64,000 nt of DNA from Mesorhizobium caraganae (GTDB taxonomy: Bacteria; Pseudomonadota; Alphaproteobacteria; Rhizobiales; Rhizobiaceae): positions 53,535 through 117,534 of the forward strand of contig NZ_JAFCGY010000018.1 in assembly GCF_016836705.1 (NCBI RefSeq). The letters are read 5' to 3'. This document shows positions 33,555-42,663 of this stretch, piece after piece. The translations under genes and the position numbers were made by a program. Numbering within the stretch: position 1 is the stretch's first letter; every line of letters begins with the position of its first letter. The notes under the pieces were generated by a model that was not told the origin of the DNA, searched no databases, and saw nothing but the letters and a program-made list of their open reading frames with translations.

Positions 33555-34402
33555 GCGAGCTTGAGAAAAAAACCGGCCGCGAGCGCGGTGAGGAATGGTG
33601 GCAGACCGGCATCATCGAGATGAGCCCGGGCATCATCCGGCTACGCGGCTATGAAATCCAGGATTTGATCGGCCGCGTCAGCTTTCCGGCTGTCATCTGG
33701 CTGATGCTGCGCGGCGAACTGCCAAGCGAGGACCAGGCGGCGCTGCTTGGCATTGCGCTGGGGGCAGCCGTCGACCACGGGCCGCAGGCGCCGTCGATCG
33801 CCATTGCCCGCATGGCCATCACCTGTGGCGTCGGCATCAACAGCGCCATGGCCTCGGCCGTCAACGTGCTGGGCGACGTGCATGGCGGCGCCGGGGAACA
33901 GGCGCTGTCCTTCTATGGCGACATTGCCGTGGCGCTCGACGCGGGTGCGACGCTGGACGAGGCGGTCTCGGCGCGGCTCGATCGCTTCTTCGCCGAGGAG
34001 AAGGGCTATGTGCCGGGGTATGGCCACCGCTTCCATCCGATCGATCCGCGCGCGCCGAGGCTGATCGAGGTGACCCGCGATTTTGCCGCGCGCGGCGTCG
34101 TCAGCGGACGCTTCGCCGACATCGCCGAGGCTGTCGAGGCGGAGGTGGCGCGGCGCAAGCGCAAGAAGATACCGCTCAACATCGACGGCGCCACCGCCGT
34201 CATCTATGGCGAACTCGGCTTTCCGCCGCCGCTGACGCGCGGCCTGTTCGTGTTGTCGCGCTCGGTCGGCATCCTGGCGCATGCCTGGGAGCAGTCGCAG
34301 CAGAGCGACCGCAACAAAGGACCGCTGCCGCGCGAATGGCTGTGGGCCTATACAGGCACGCCCGTGCGGCCGTTTCCCGCTGAAGGCGACGAGGGCAAGT
34401 GA
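33551..34402 (+). CDS. Citryl-CoA lyase-like protein (short citrate synthase fold)
   Basis: 283 aa, about 150 shorter than true citrate synthase and similar to the C-terminal lyase part of ATP-citrate lyase. GTG start, overlapping the CoA-transferase stop by four bases. The three citrate-synthase catalytic positions appear kept: His in NVLGDVHGGAGEQAL, His in PGYGHRFHPIDPRAPR, Asp in LNIDGATAVIYGELGFP. Expected reaction: citryl-CoA (or a close analogue such as citramalyl-CoA) to acetyl-CoA and a 2-oxoacid. It ends the operon; NUDIX follows convergently after 3 bases. Confidence 0.85.
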   Translation: MSELEKKTGRERGEEWWQTGIIEMSPGIIRLRGYEIQDLIGRVSFPAVIWLMLRGELPSEDQAALLGIALGAAVDHGPQAPSIAIARMAITCGVGINSAMASAVNVLGDVHGGAGEQALSFYGDIAVALDAGATLDEAVSARLDRFFAEEKGYVPGYGHRFHPIDPRAPRLIEVTRDFAARGVVSGRFADIAEAVEAEVARRKRKKIPLNIDGATAVIYGELGFPPPLTRGLFVLSRSVGILAHAWEQSQQSDRNKGPLPREWLWAYTGTPVRPFPAEGDEGK

Positions 34403-34405
34403 GGC

Positions 34406-34882
34406 TCAGGTCGGGTCTGGCACCGCTGGCTGCGTGGTTGCCAGGTTTGCCATCAATGTCGAAAGATCGGGCTCATCGATGAGCAACGCCGCGTCTTGCG
34501 GCTTGAGCCAGGCGCGCTGGCGGCTCTTGGCCTCTTGCCAGTTGGCCAGTTCCTCGGACACTTCGAGCAGGTAGACGACGACGTCGACGCGGACGAAGTT
34601 GGTTTCCAACCGCTTCCAGTAGGAATAGCTGCCGGCCGGTTCCTTGAGCGTCTTGCCGAGCACGCCGGCCTCTTCGCGTGCCTCGATGGTGGCGGCCTTG
34701 CGCCCGCTCTTGCCCTTCATCGGCCAGCCCTTTGGCACGATGAAGCGCTTCGTCGTGCGCGACGTCACCAGCATCACTTCGAAATTACCGTCAACGTCCA
34801 GGCGAAAGGGTATGGCGGCGACCTGGCGAATCCGTTCACCTCGCCTTGCCTTGCGCACCGCCTTTTTCTTCGTCGTCGCCAT
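34406..34882 (-). CDS. NUDIX hydrolase
   Basis: 158 aa from MATTKKKAVRKARRGE; a longer in-frame start at 34954 has no support. The Nudix box is visible but degenerate: GWPMKGKSGRKAATIEAREEAGVLG keeps G-x5-... and the metal-binding REEAG, as in DIPP-like enzymes that cleave diphosphoinositol polyphosphates or dinucleotide polyphosphates. The basic N-terminus is typical of rhizobial homologues. The substrate is unknown. Confidence 0.85.
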   Translation of the reverse strand: MATTKKKAVRKARRGERIRQVAAIPFRLDVDGNFEVMLVTSRTTKRFIVPKGWPMKGKSGRKAATIEAREEAGVLGKTLKEPAGSYSYWKRLETNFVRVDVVVYLLEVSEELANWQEAKSRQRAWLKPQDAALLIDEPDLSTLMANLATTQPAVPDPT

Positions 34883-35005
34883 AAGCTGAAAACCCGGTCG
34901 GCGGGCGCACCGCCGCACGCCCGCCTGCAAACCCCAAAAATGCCCGCGAGGCAATGAAGCATTTTTATTAGATAAGTCGACTAAGTAAATTGCAAGCGAC
35001 CGATA

Positions 35006-35308
35006 TCAACGGCAAACACGCACAATCTGGTTGCCGACGATCTGAATCGGGCAAGCTTGCCTGACGACCGGCACTTCAGGGCGCGGCTGCGGCACGATCC
35101 GGCGGTCCTGGTCGCGATATTGCTGCTGCTGTTGCTGGAACTGCTGCCGCTGCAGGCTGTTGCGCAACTGCTGCAGCTCGTTCTGCTGGATCAGCCGGTT
35201 TGTGCCGGGATTGACGGCCTGCGCCGAGGCAGATTGCACATTGCCCGGCAGCGTCACCGCCGCCAGCATCGCCGACATCAGAATTGTCGATAGACGAAGC
35301 GTCGACAT
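35006..35308 (-). CDS. Small exported Gln-rich protein of unknown function
   Basis: 100 aa. The N-terminus MSTLRLSTILMSAMLAAVTL is a signal peptide with a likely cut after SASAQ. The mature part has a Gln/Arg-rich stretch (IQQNELQQLRNSLQ, then six glutamines in a row) that may form a coiled coil, and a C-terminal tail RQACPIQIVGNQIVRVCR with two cysteines that could form a disulfide. Not recognised. The start at 35308 is chosen because the upstream extension to 35416 precedes the signal peptide. Confidence 0.7.
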   Translation of the reverse strand: MSTLRLSTILMSAMLAAVTLPGNVQSASAQAVNPGTNRLIQQNELQQLRNSLQRQQFQQQQQQYRDQDRRIVPQPRPEVPVVRQACPIQIVGNQIVRVCR

Positions 35309-35503
35309 TGGTTCATTCCCGCACAGACATAGCCTCCCTTTTATATAGGGCGTTCGTCCCGATCTGCCATGGTTGCGAAATCGGCGGAGCCAGTGGCGGA
35401 TGGGACCTGCCCGCACTTGACAGAAAAGATCGAATGAACGCTCTATCGGGCGCGGTCCTTGAGCTCAATGGCGGCTGGCTCGAGGCACAATCGGGAGATA
35501 TTG

Positions 35504-36082
35504 ATGAAAAGCAGGCAAGTATATTTCGCAGCGCTACTGGGCAGCGTCTGTATTCTCGGCCCGGCGGCGGTCGCCGCGCAGACCAAGACCGACAAGGCAG
35601 CACCTGCCGCCGCTGCCGCTGGCCCGACACTGCCTGGCGGCGCGTCGGCGCTGTCCGAAACCCATGGCGACTGGACGGTCAATTGCCAGATAACGGGGAC
35701 CAATAAGGCCTGCAGCCTGTCGCATCAGCAGTTCAACAAGCAAACCAACCAGCGCCTGCTGGCAATAGAGCTGTCGAGCAAGAGCGGCGAGGATGCGGCC
35801 GGAACACTGGCGCTGCCGTTCGGCCTGGCGCTGGCCAAAGGCGTCAGCCTGACCATCGACGAGCAGAAGCTGGATGGCAGCCTGCCGTTCAACACCTGCC
35901 AGGCCGTCGGTTGCCTGGTGCCGGTGGCGTTCGATGCCAGCGTCATACCACTGCTCAAGGCAGGGACGACGCTGAAGATCGACACCTTCGCGGCCGACAC
36001 CGGGCAAGCGGTGAGCTTTACCATCCCGCTCAACGGCTTCGGCGGTGCGCTGGCACGGACGGCGGAATTGTCGGCGGACTGA
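35504..36082 (+). CDS. Invasion-associated locus B (IalB) family protein
   Basis: 192 aa with a signal peptide (MKSRQVYFAALLGSVCILGPAAVAAQ), an Ala-rich linker, then the IalB domain: LSETHGDWTVNCQ, CSLSHQQFNKQTNQRLLAIEL, LPFGLALAKGVSLTIDE and FNTCQAVGCLVPVAFD. Four cysteines probably pair in the periplasm. IalB was named from Bartonella erythrocyte invasion, but the family is common in non-pathogenic Rhizobiales, where its job is unknown. Confidence 0.9.
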   Translation: MKSRQVYFAALLGSVCILGPAAVAAQTKTDKAAPAAAAAGPTLPGGASALSETHGDWTVNCQITGTNKACSLSHQQFNKQTNQRLLAIELSSKSGEDAAGTLALPFGLALAKGVSLTIDEQKLDGSLPFNTCQAVGCLVPVAFDASVIPLLKAGTTLKIDTFAADTGQAVSFTIPLNGFGGALARTAELSAD

Positions 36083-36154
36083 CCTCGGGTTCTATAGGCG
36101 CTCTAACCAAGAGCGTTCGGCGAAGCGTTAAGCGTTACCTGCTATCAGGTATGC

Positions 36155-36475
36155 ATGAAGCACTTGGCTCTGCGGTTCCTGTTCAGCTGCGTCGGCATTG
36201 CCGCTGGCATTTATTTTCGTGATTTCTGGCGGTCCGATCTCGGACCGCCAACATTTATTTTCGTCGTCTTTCTGAGCACAACATTGGTGATGAGTTGGCA
36301 GGGCAAGGGCAGGCCTTGGTCTCCAATAAGCGGACTTATCTTTGGTCTGGCAATCACCATTGCCATGATCATAACCTTTTTCATAAATCACTATGCTGGG
36401 ATGGCCACTTTAGTTTTATTCGCGGCTTTGGCCCACAAGACAGGCCTTTGGCAGCGGTGGGCGGATAAACTGTAG
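36155..36475 (+). CDS. Small membrane protein of unknown function
   Basis: 106 aa with three or four hydrophobic segments (LRFLFSCVGIAAGIYF, TFIFVVFLSTTLVMSW, GLIFGLAITIAMIITFFI, YAGMATLVLFAALAH). No family recognised. Its base composition is visibly more AT-rich than neighbouring genes and it has no strong ribosome site, so it may be a recent arrival; it could also be non-coding. Confidence 0.5.
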   Translation: MKHLALRFLFSCVGIAAGIYFRDFWRSDLGPPTFIFVVFLSTTLVMSWQGKGRPWSPISGLIFGLAITIAMIITFFINHYAGMATLVLFAALAHKTGLWQRWADKL

Positions 36476-36501
36476 TTGGGAACAATGCCAATCTGCTGCT
36501 G

Positions 36502-37194
36502 CTACTCAACCTCGCGCAGCCGATACCCGACGCCGGTCTCGGTGGTGATGTAGCGCGGCTGGTCGGGCGATTTTTCGATCTTCTGCCTGAGCTGGCGGAC
36601 ATAGACCCTGAGATACTGCACGTCGGTGGAATCGCCCCACACCTGCTTCAGCAGGAAATGGTGGGTGAGAACCTTGCCGGCGTGCTGCACCAGAATACGC
36701 AATATGTCGTATTCCTTCGGCGAGAGTTTTACCTCCTTGCCCTCGACCTTGACGATGCGCTTGACCAGGTCGACGCTGAGATCGCCGGTGTGGAAGACCG
36801 GCTTTTCGCCCTGTTGCTGGAATTTGTGGCGCAGCGCCACGCGAATGCGGGCGACCAGCTCGTTCATGCCGAATGGTTTGGTGATGTAATCGTCGGCGCC
36901 CAGTTCCAGTGCGGCGACGATGCCGGCCTCGTCGGTGCGGCTGGACAGGATGACCACGGGGACGTCGAGCCCGTCGTCGCGCCATTTGCGCAAAAGATCG
37001 AGGCCGCCCATGCCGGGCAGGCCGAGATCGAGCAGGATCAGATCCGGCTTTTGCGTATCGACGATCTCGATCGCCGCCCTGGCGTTGGGCGCCTCGCTGA
37101 CCGCATAGCCCTGGCTGCCGAGGCCGACGCGCAGCAGTTTGCGGATCGGCGGCTCGTCATCGACCACCAATATGCTGACGTTGGAATTTGTCAT
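36502..37194 (-). CDS. kdpE: Response regulator KdpE (OmpR family)
   Basis: 230 aa. Receiver domain 1-120 with acidic pair Asp12/Asp13 and phosphorylated Asp56 (PDLILLDLGLPGMGG); winged-helix DNA-binding domain from ~130 (VKLSPKEYDILRILVQHAGKVLTHHFLLKQVWG, VYVRQLRQKIE). It activates kdpFABC when potassium is limiting, after phosphorylation by KdpD. The ATG overlaps the kdpD stop (ATGA), and it is the last gene of the operon. Confidence 0.95.
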   Translation of the reverse strand: MTNSNVSILVVDDEPPIRKLLRVGLGSQGYAVSEAPNARAAIEIVDTQKPDLILLDLGLPGMGGLDLLRKWRDDGLDVPVVILSSRTDEAGIVAALELGADDYITKPFGMNELVARIRVALRHKFQQQGEKPVFHTGDLSVDLVKRIVKVEGKEVKLSPKEYDILRILVQHAGKVLTHHFLLKQVWGDSTDVQYLRVYVRQLRQKIEKSPDQPRYITTETGVGYRLREVE

Positions 37195-39926
37195 GCCAGA
37201 TCACCGGATGTTTGCCCGTCCACGCTTTGTTCGTCGATACCGGGCGATTGTGCCGGCCTCGGCAAGCGGATGGTGAAGACCGCGCCCGTGCGGTCGCTGC
37301 GGTTCGCCGCCGTGATCGTGCCGCCCATCGCCTCGATGAAGCCGCGGCAGATCGACAGGCCGAGCCCGGTGCCGGCCTGGACCTGGTCGCGTTTGCGCAC
37401 CCGGTAGAAGCTGTCGAAGATACGCTCCAGGTCAGCGGGTGGAATGCCCGGTCCTTCATCCATGACCTGCAGCACCACGGAGCCCTTGTCGACCCAGCCC
37501 TGCACGCGGATGGTCGACCCCGGCGGCGCGTATTTTGCGGCATTGTCGAGAAGGTTGAACAGTGCCTGTTCGAACAGGACGGGGTCGAGCTTCAGCATCG
37601 GCAGGTCGGGTGGAATATCGACCTCGGTCTTGTGCCCGGCAGTGATCTTGCGCGCCCGCTGCAAGGCCGAGCCGACGACATCACCGACATAGTGAAGCGC
37701 GAAATTCGGCTCCATGGCGCCGGACTCGATCTTGGTCATGTCGAGCAGGTTGGCGATGAAGCGGTTCAGCCGCTCCGATTCGTCGAGCACGGTGGTCAGC
37801 AGCTCGGCTCGATCGCTCTCGGGCAATGAGGGTGCGTATTCCCGCAGCGTGCCGGCCGCGCCCATGATGGCCGCAAGCGGCGTCTTCAGATCATGGGAGA
37901 TTGAGGTCAGCAGCGCCGAGCGCAGCCGGTCGGCCTCGGCCGCCAGATTGGCGCGGTCGACATCGGCGACCAACTGAATGCGCTCGATGGCGACCGCCGC
38001 CTGGTCGGCCAGCGCGTCGAGCAGGCGCTGCTGCTCAGGCGTCAGCAGCGGCCCTTGCTTGTCGTTGTCGAGGCCGACGACGCCGATGGCGGTGCGGCCT
38101 GTCCGCAAGGGCAGATAGAGGCGCTTGGCGCCGGGCAGCGTGTCGGCGCCACGGCCGGCGGCACGGTTGTGCTCCCAGGCCCAGCGGGCGGCGGCGATGT
38201 CGGCCTCGGCCAGTGTGTCGTCGGGTGGATAGCCGGCCTTGACGGTGATCGTGCCGTCTTCAGGCAAAAGCAGCACGACGCGCAGCTTCAGCATCGAGGC
38301 GATCTGGAAGGCCGTGGCCCACAGCACGTCGTCAAGCGTGCCGGCGCCGGCGAGCTTCTTGGAGAATAGGTAGATATCCTCCGTAGCCCGGGCGCGTGAA
38401 CGGGCAGCGACCGCCTGGCGCTGCACGCGCGCCGTCAGATTGCTGGCGATGACGGCAACGACAAGGAAGACGGCGAGCGCGACAATGCTCTCCGGATCCC
38501 GGATGGTGAGCGTGTAGCGCGGCTCGAGGAAAAAAAAGTTGAAGGCAAGGGCGCTGGCCACACAGGCATATAGAGCCGGCCACAGACCACCGGCCACCGC
38601 CGATGTCAGCACGCCGATGAGAAAGATGATCGCAAGATTGCGGACGTCGAGAAACTGGTCGAGCAGGGCGGCGAAACCGAGCGAGCCGGCAACGAAGGCC
38701 GTCGCCTTGAGATAGGGCCAGACATCGAACTGCCACTGCTCGTCCGCCGCCTTGACGTTCCGCGAGGCCGCCTCGTTGCCGCGCTCGGTTCCCGAAATGA
38801 CATGGACGCTGATGTCGCCGGCATTGCGGATGAGATCGTAGGTAAGCGAGCCTTCGATCAGCTCGCGCCAGCGCGACCGGGTTGGCCTGCCGACGACGAT
38901 GTGGGTGAAATTGTTGGCCGTGGCGTGGCGCACGATGTCCTGGGCAACGTTCTGGCCGGGAATGGTTGTCACCTCGGCGCCGAGTTGCTCGGCCAGACGC
39001 AGCAGCGTCGCCAGCCGGTCCTTGTCCTCCTCGGACATGGTGGCCGAACGCGGCGTGTCGACATGCAGTGCCGTCCAGGGCGCGCGCAGCCGGTCGGCCA
39101 GCCGGCGCGCATAGCGGATGCGGGAGGCTCCGCCCGGACGCGAGTCTACGCAGACAAGCACCCTTTCACCGGCCGCCCAAGGGCCAGGAATCGCATGCGA
39201 CTGCATGTGGTTGAGCAACTGCTCATCGACGCGCTGGGCGGTGCGGCGCAGCGCCAGTTCGCGAAGCGCCGTCAGATTGCCTGATGAGAAATAGTTTTCG
39301 ACCGCGCGTTGGGCGGTGTTGGGGAAATAGACCTTGCCTTCCTTCAACCGCTTGATCAGGTCGTCGGGGGTGAGATCGATGATCTCGATGTCGTCAGCCT
39401 GGTCGATGATGGAGTCGGGAACCGTCTCGCGCACTCGTACGCGAGTGATCTGCGCCACGACGTCGTTCAGGCTCTCGACATGCTGGATGTTGAGCGTGGT
39501 GTAGACGTCGATGCCGCGGGTCAGAAGTTCCTGGACGTCGAGATAGCGCTTGGGGTGGCGGCTGCCTGGCGCATTGGTGTGGGCGAGCTCGTCGACAAGC
39601 ACCAGCGCCGGGCGGCGGGCGAGGATGGCGTCGATGTCCATCTCGTCCAGCACGCGGTCCTTGTAGCTGACCTTCTGGCGCGGGATGACCTCGTAGCCTT
39701 CGACCAGCGCCAGGGTTTCCTTGCGGCCGTGGGTTTCGACGATGCCGATCACCACGTCGACGCCGTCCGCCAGCCTGGCGCGGCCGGCCATCAGCATCTC
39801 GTAGGTCTTGCCGACACCGGGGGCGGCACCGAGAAATATCCGCAGACGGCCGCGCTCTTCCCGTTCCGCATGCTCAAGCAGCGCGTCCGGAGAGGGTCTG
39901 GTGTCGTTGCTTCTGTCGTCCGGCAT
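37191..39926 (-). CDS. kdpD: Potassium-sensing histidine kinase KdpD
   Basis: 911 aa, full length. N-terminal KdpD domain with Walker A GAAPGVGKTYEML (~32-44) and LVLVDELAHTNAPGSRHPKRY, then a USP domain (~250-375), four membrane helices (~400-500), a GAF-like region, and the kinase core with His678 in SISHDLKTPLAAIMG and ATPase motifs DNAAKYAPPGS, DEGPGIPP, GTGLGLSICRG. It senses low potassium or ionic stress. It begins 67 bases after kdpC. Confidence 0.96.
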   Translation of the reverse strand: MPDDRSNDTRPSPDALLEHAEREERGRLRIFLGAAPGVGKTYEMLMAGRARLADGVDVVIGIVETHGRKETLALVEGYEVIPRQKVSYKDRVLDEMDIDAILARRPALVLVDELAHTNAPGSRHPKRYLDVQELLTRGIDVYTTLNIQHVESLNDVVAQITRVRVRETVPDSIIDQADDIEIIDLTPDDLIKRLKEGKVYFPNTAQRAVENYFSSGNLTALRELALRRTAQRVDEQLLNHMQSHAIPGPWAAGERVLVCVDSRPGGASRIRYARRLADRLRAPWTALHVDTPRSATMSEEDKDRLATLLRLAEQLGAEVTTIPGQNVAQDIVRHATANNFTHIVVGRPTRSRWRELIEGSLTYDLIRNAGDISVHVISGTERGNEAASRNVKAADEQWQFDVWPYLKATAFVAGSLGFAALLDQFLDVRNLAIIFLIGVLTSAVAGGLWPALYACVASALAFNFFFLEPRYTLTIRDPESIVALAVFLVVAVIASNLTARVQRQAVAARSRARATEDIYLFSKKLAGAGTLDDVLWATAFQIASMLKLRVVLLLPEDGTITVKAGYPPDDTLAEADIAAARWAWEHNRAAGRGADTLPGAKRLYLPLRTGRTAIGVVGLDNDKQGPLLTPEQQRLLDALADQAAVAIERIQLVADVDRANLAAEADRLRSALLTSISHDLKTPLAAIMGAAGTLREYAPSLPESDRAELLTTVLDESERLNRFIANLLDMTKIESGAMEPNFALHYVGDVVGSALQRARKITAGHKTEVDIPPDLPMLKLDPVLFEQALFNLLDNAAKYAPPGSTIRVQGWVDKGSVVLQVMDEGPGIPPADLERIFDSFYRVRKRDQVQAGTGLGLSICRGFIEAMGGTITAANRSDRTGAVFTIRLPRPAQSPGIDEQSVDGQTSGDLA

Positions 39927-39993
39927 CAGGCTCGATCATGAACGGCGCCGGGGATGCTGTCGATCCCCGGCGCTAGGCTTCACAGACTGTCTC

Positions 39994-40557
39994 TCACTTG
40001 GTATCGTCCAGCGCCAGGTTGAGCGCCAGAACATTGACGACCGGCTCGCCGAGGAAGCCAAGTTCGCGGCCTTCGACATGGCTGTCGACAAGCGCCTTGA
40101 CCTTGGCTTCGTCGAAGCCCCTGGCCTTGGCCACCCTGGCGACCTGGAAATAGGCGGCCTCAGGGCTGATGTCGGGATCGAGGCCGCTGCCGGAGGTGGT
40201 GACCAGGTCCATCGGCACATGCTGGTTCGGATTCTCCGCCTTCAGCTTGTCGGCGTCGCCCTTGATGCGATCGATCAGCTTGGGATTGGTCGGGCCGAGG
40301 TTGGAGCCGCCGGAGGCGGTGGCGTTGTAGCCGTCGCCGGCAGCCGAAGGGCGGCCATGGAAATATTTGTCGCCGGCAAAGCCCTGGCCGATCAGTTCGG
40401 AGCCGACGACCTTGCCGTCCTTTTCGATCAGGCTGCCATTGGCCTGGTGCGGAAACAGCGCCTGGGCGATGCCGGTCATCCCCAGGGGATAGACCAGGCC
40501 GGTCAGGACAGTGAAGAAGACGATCATGATGATCGCGGGTCGTATCTGGGTGAGCAT
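39994..40557 (-). CDS. kdpC: K+-transporting ATPase subunit C (KdpC)
   Basis: 187 aa. One N-terminal membrane helix (PAIIMIVFFTVLTGLVYPLGMTGIAQ) and a periplasmic domain with the KdpC patterns NGSLIEKDGKVVGSELIGQ, YFHGRPSAAGDGYNATASGGSNLGPTNPKLIDRI, and VTTSGSGLDPDISPEAAYFQV. KdpC assists nucleotide binding by KdpB. Located 12 bases after kdpB. Confidence 0.95.
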   Translation of the reverse strand: MLTQIRPAIIMIVFFTVLTGLVYPLGMTGIAQALFPHQANGSLIEKDGKVVGSELIGQGFAGDKYFHGRPSAAGDGYNATASGGSNLGPTNPKLIDRIKGDADKLKAENPNQHVPMDLVTTSGSGLDPDISPEAAYFQVARVAKARGFDEAKVKALVDSHVEGRELGFLGEPVVNVLALNLALDDTK

Positions 40558-40569
40558 GGACGTGTTTCC

Positions 40570-42663
40570 TTAAGCGAGGCCGAGGCCGGTGACGATCATG
40601 TCGATCGCCTTGATGCCGACGAAGGGAACGATGATGCCGCCGAGGCCGTAAACCAGCAGGTTGCGGCTGAGCAGGGCGCCGGCGCCGATGGCCCGGTATT
40701 TGACGCCTTTCAGCGACAGCGGGATCAGCGCGATGATGATCAGCGCGTTGAAGATGATGGCCGACAGGATGGCGCTTTGCGGTGTCGCCAGGTGCATGAT
40801 GTTGAGCGCCTGCAGCGGTCCGGTGGTCTGCCCCGGCGCGACGTAGAAGACGGCGAACATCGCCGGAATGATGGCGAAGTATTTGGCGACGTCGTTGGCG
40901 ATCGAGAAGGTCGTCAGTGAGCCGCGCGTCATCAGCAGCGCCTTGCCGATCTCGACGATCTCGATCAGCTTGGTCGGATCAGAGTCGAGGTCGACCATGT
41001 TGCCGGCCTCGCGGGCAGCGACCGTGCCGGTGTTCATGGCGACGCCGACATCGGCCTGGGCAAGGGCGGGTGCGTCGTTGGTGCCGTCGCCGCACATGGC
41101 GACCAGCTTGCCCTTGGCCTGTTCGTCGCGGATCAGCTTCAGCTTGTCCTCCGGCGTTGCCTGGGCAAGGAAGTCGTCGACGCCGGCTTCCGCCGCGATC
41201 GCCGCCGCCGTCATCGGATTGTCGCCGGTGATCATCACCGTGCGGATACCCATCTTGCGCAGCTCGGCGAAGCGCTCCCTGATGCCGCCCTTGACGATGT
41301 CCTTGAGGTGGACGACGCCGAGCAGGCGGCCGTCACGCTCGACCGCCAGCGGCGTGCCGCCCGACTTGGCGATCTCGTCGGCGATCGCCTGGAGATCCTT
41401 GACCGTGTCGCTGCCGGGGCGCGCGCCATGGGTGGCTGATGTCGACTGGTTGACATAGGCGAGAACCGAATCGACGGCGCCCTTGCGCACCGACGAGCCA
41501 TCGACGTCGACGCCGCTCATGCGGGTCTGGGCGGTGAAGGGAACGAAGGTCGCATGCAAGGTCGCCATGTCGCGGGCGCGGATGGCGTATTTCTCCTTGG
41601 CCAGCACGACGATCGAGCGTCCCTCCGGCGTCTCGTCGGCCAGCGAGGCGAGCTGCGCCGCATCGGCCAGTTCCTGCTCGGTAACACCTTTGACCGGGCG
41701 GAACTCGGTCGCCTGGCGGTTGCCGAGCGTGATGGTGCCGGTCTTGTCGAGCAAAAGCGTATCGACGTCGCCTGCGGCTTCCACGGCACGACCGGACATG
41801 GCCAGCACGTTGAAGCGCACGAGACGGTCCATGCCGGCAATGCCGATGGCCGACAGCAGGGCGCCGATGGTGGTCGGGATCAGGGTGACGAACAGCGCGA
41901 CCAGCACGGTCACCGAGATATAGCCGCCGGAATAAGAAGCAAAGCTCGGGATCGTCGCGGTGGCAAGCACGAAGATCAGCGTCATGCCGACGAGCAGGAT
42001 GTTGAGCGCGATTTCGTTGGGTGTCTTCTGGCGCGCAGCACCTTCGACCAGCGAGATCATGCGGTCGAGGAAGGTGTGGCCGGACGCGGCTGATATGCGC
42101 ACGCGGATCCAGTCGGACAGCACCTGCGTGCCGCCGGTGACGGCCGAACGGTCGCCGCCGGATTCGCGGATGACGGGTGCGGACTCGCCGGTGATCGCCG
42201 CCTCGTTGACCGAGGCCACGCCCTCGATCACCTCGCCGTCGGACGGGATGATGTCGCCGGCTTCGACCAGCACGATGTCGCCGACCTTCAGGCTGGTGCC
42301 GGGCACCAGCTTGAATTTGGAGCGGTCCTCGCCGGCAAGCAGCTTGGCCTGGGTCTCGGTGCGCGCCTTGCGCAGCGAGTCGGCCTGCGCCTTGCCGCGG
42401 CCTTCGGCAACGGCTTCGGCGAAGTTGGCGAACAGCACGGTGAACCACAGCCAGATGATGATCTGCAGGGTGAAGCTGAAATCGCCGCCGCCGGTGAAGC
42501 GATCCCTGACGAAGAGGACCGTGGTCAGCAGTGAGACGATGGCGACGACGAACATCACCGGGTTCTTGATCAGCGTGCGCGGGTCGAGTTTCCTGAAGGC
42601 GCCGCCGATGGCGGGCCACAGGATGTTGGCATCCATGATGACAGCGGATTTGGACTGGCTCAT
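40570..42663 (-). CDS. kdpB: K+-transporting P-type ATPase subunit B (KdpB)
   Basis: 697 aa. Phosphorylated Asp306 in LLLDKTGTITLGNR; actuator motif AITGESAPVIRESGGD; hinge MCGDGTNDAPALAQADVGVAMN; MITGDNPMTAAAIAAEAG. Energises high-affinity potassium uptake through KdpA. The ATG overlaps (ATGA) the stop of a 71-aa membrane protein inserted between kdpA and kdpB. Confidence 0.97.
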   Translation of the reverse strand: MSQSKSAVIMDANILWPAIGGAFRKLDPRTLIKNPVMFVVAIVSLLTTVLFVRDRFTGGGDFSFTLQIIIWLWFTVLFANFAEAVAEGRGKAQADSLRKARTETQAKLLAGEDRSKFKLVPGTSLKVGDIVLVEAGDIIPSDGEVIEGVASVNEAAITGESAPVIRESGGDRSAVTGGTQVLSDWIRVRISAASGHTFLDRMISLVEGAARQKTPNEIALNILLVGMTLIFVLATATIPSFASYSGGYISVTVLVALFVTLIPTTIGALLSAIGIAGMDRLVRFNVLAMSGRAVEAAGDVDTLLLDKTGTITLGNRQATEFRPVKGVTEQELADAAQLASLADETPEGRSIVVLAKEKYAIRARDMATLHATFVPFTAQTRMSGVDVDGSSVRKGAVDSVLAYVNQSTSATHGARPGSDTVKDLQAIADEIAKSGGTPLAVERDGRLLGVVHLKDIVKGGIRERFAELRKMGIRTVMITGDNPMTAAAIAAEAGVDDFLAQATPEDKLKLIRDEQAKGKLVAMCGDGTNDAPALAQADVGVAMNTGTVAAREAGNMVDLDSDPTKLIEIVEIGKALLMTRGSLTTFSIANDVAKYFAIIPAMFAVFYVAPGQTTGPLQALNIMHLATPQSAILSAIIFNALIIIALIPLSLKGVKYRAIGAGALLSRNLLVYGLGGIIVPFVGIKAIDMIVTGLGLA

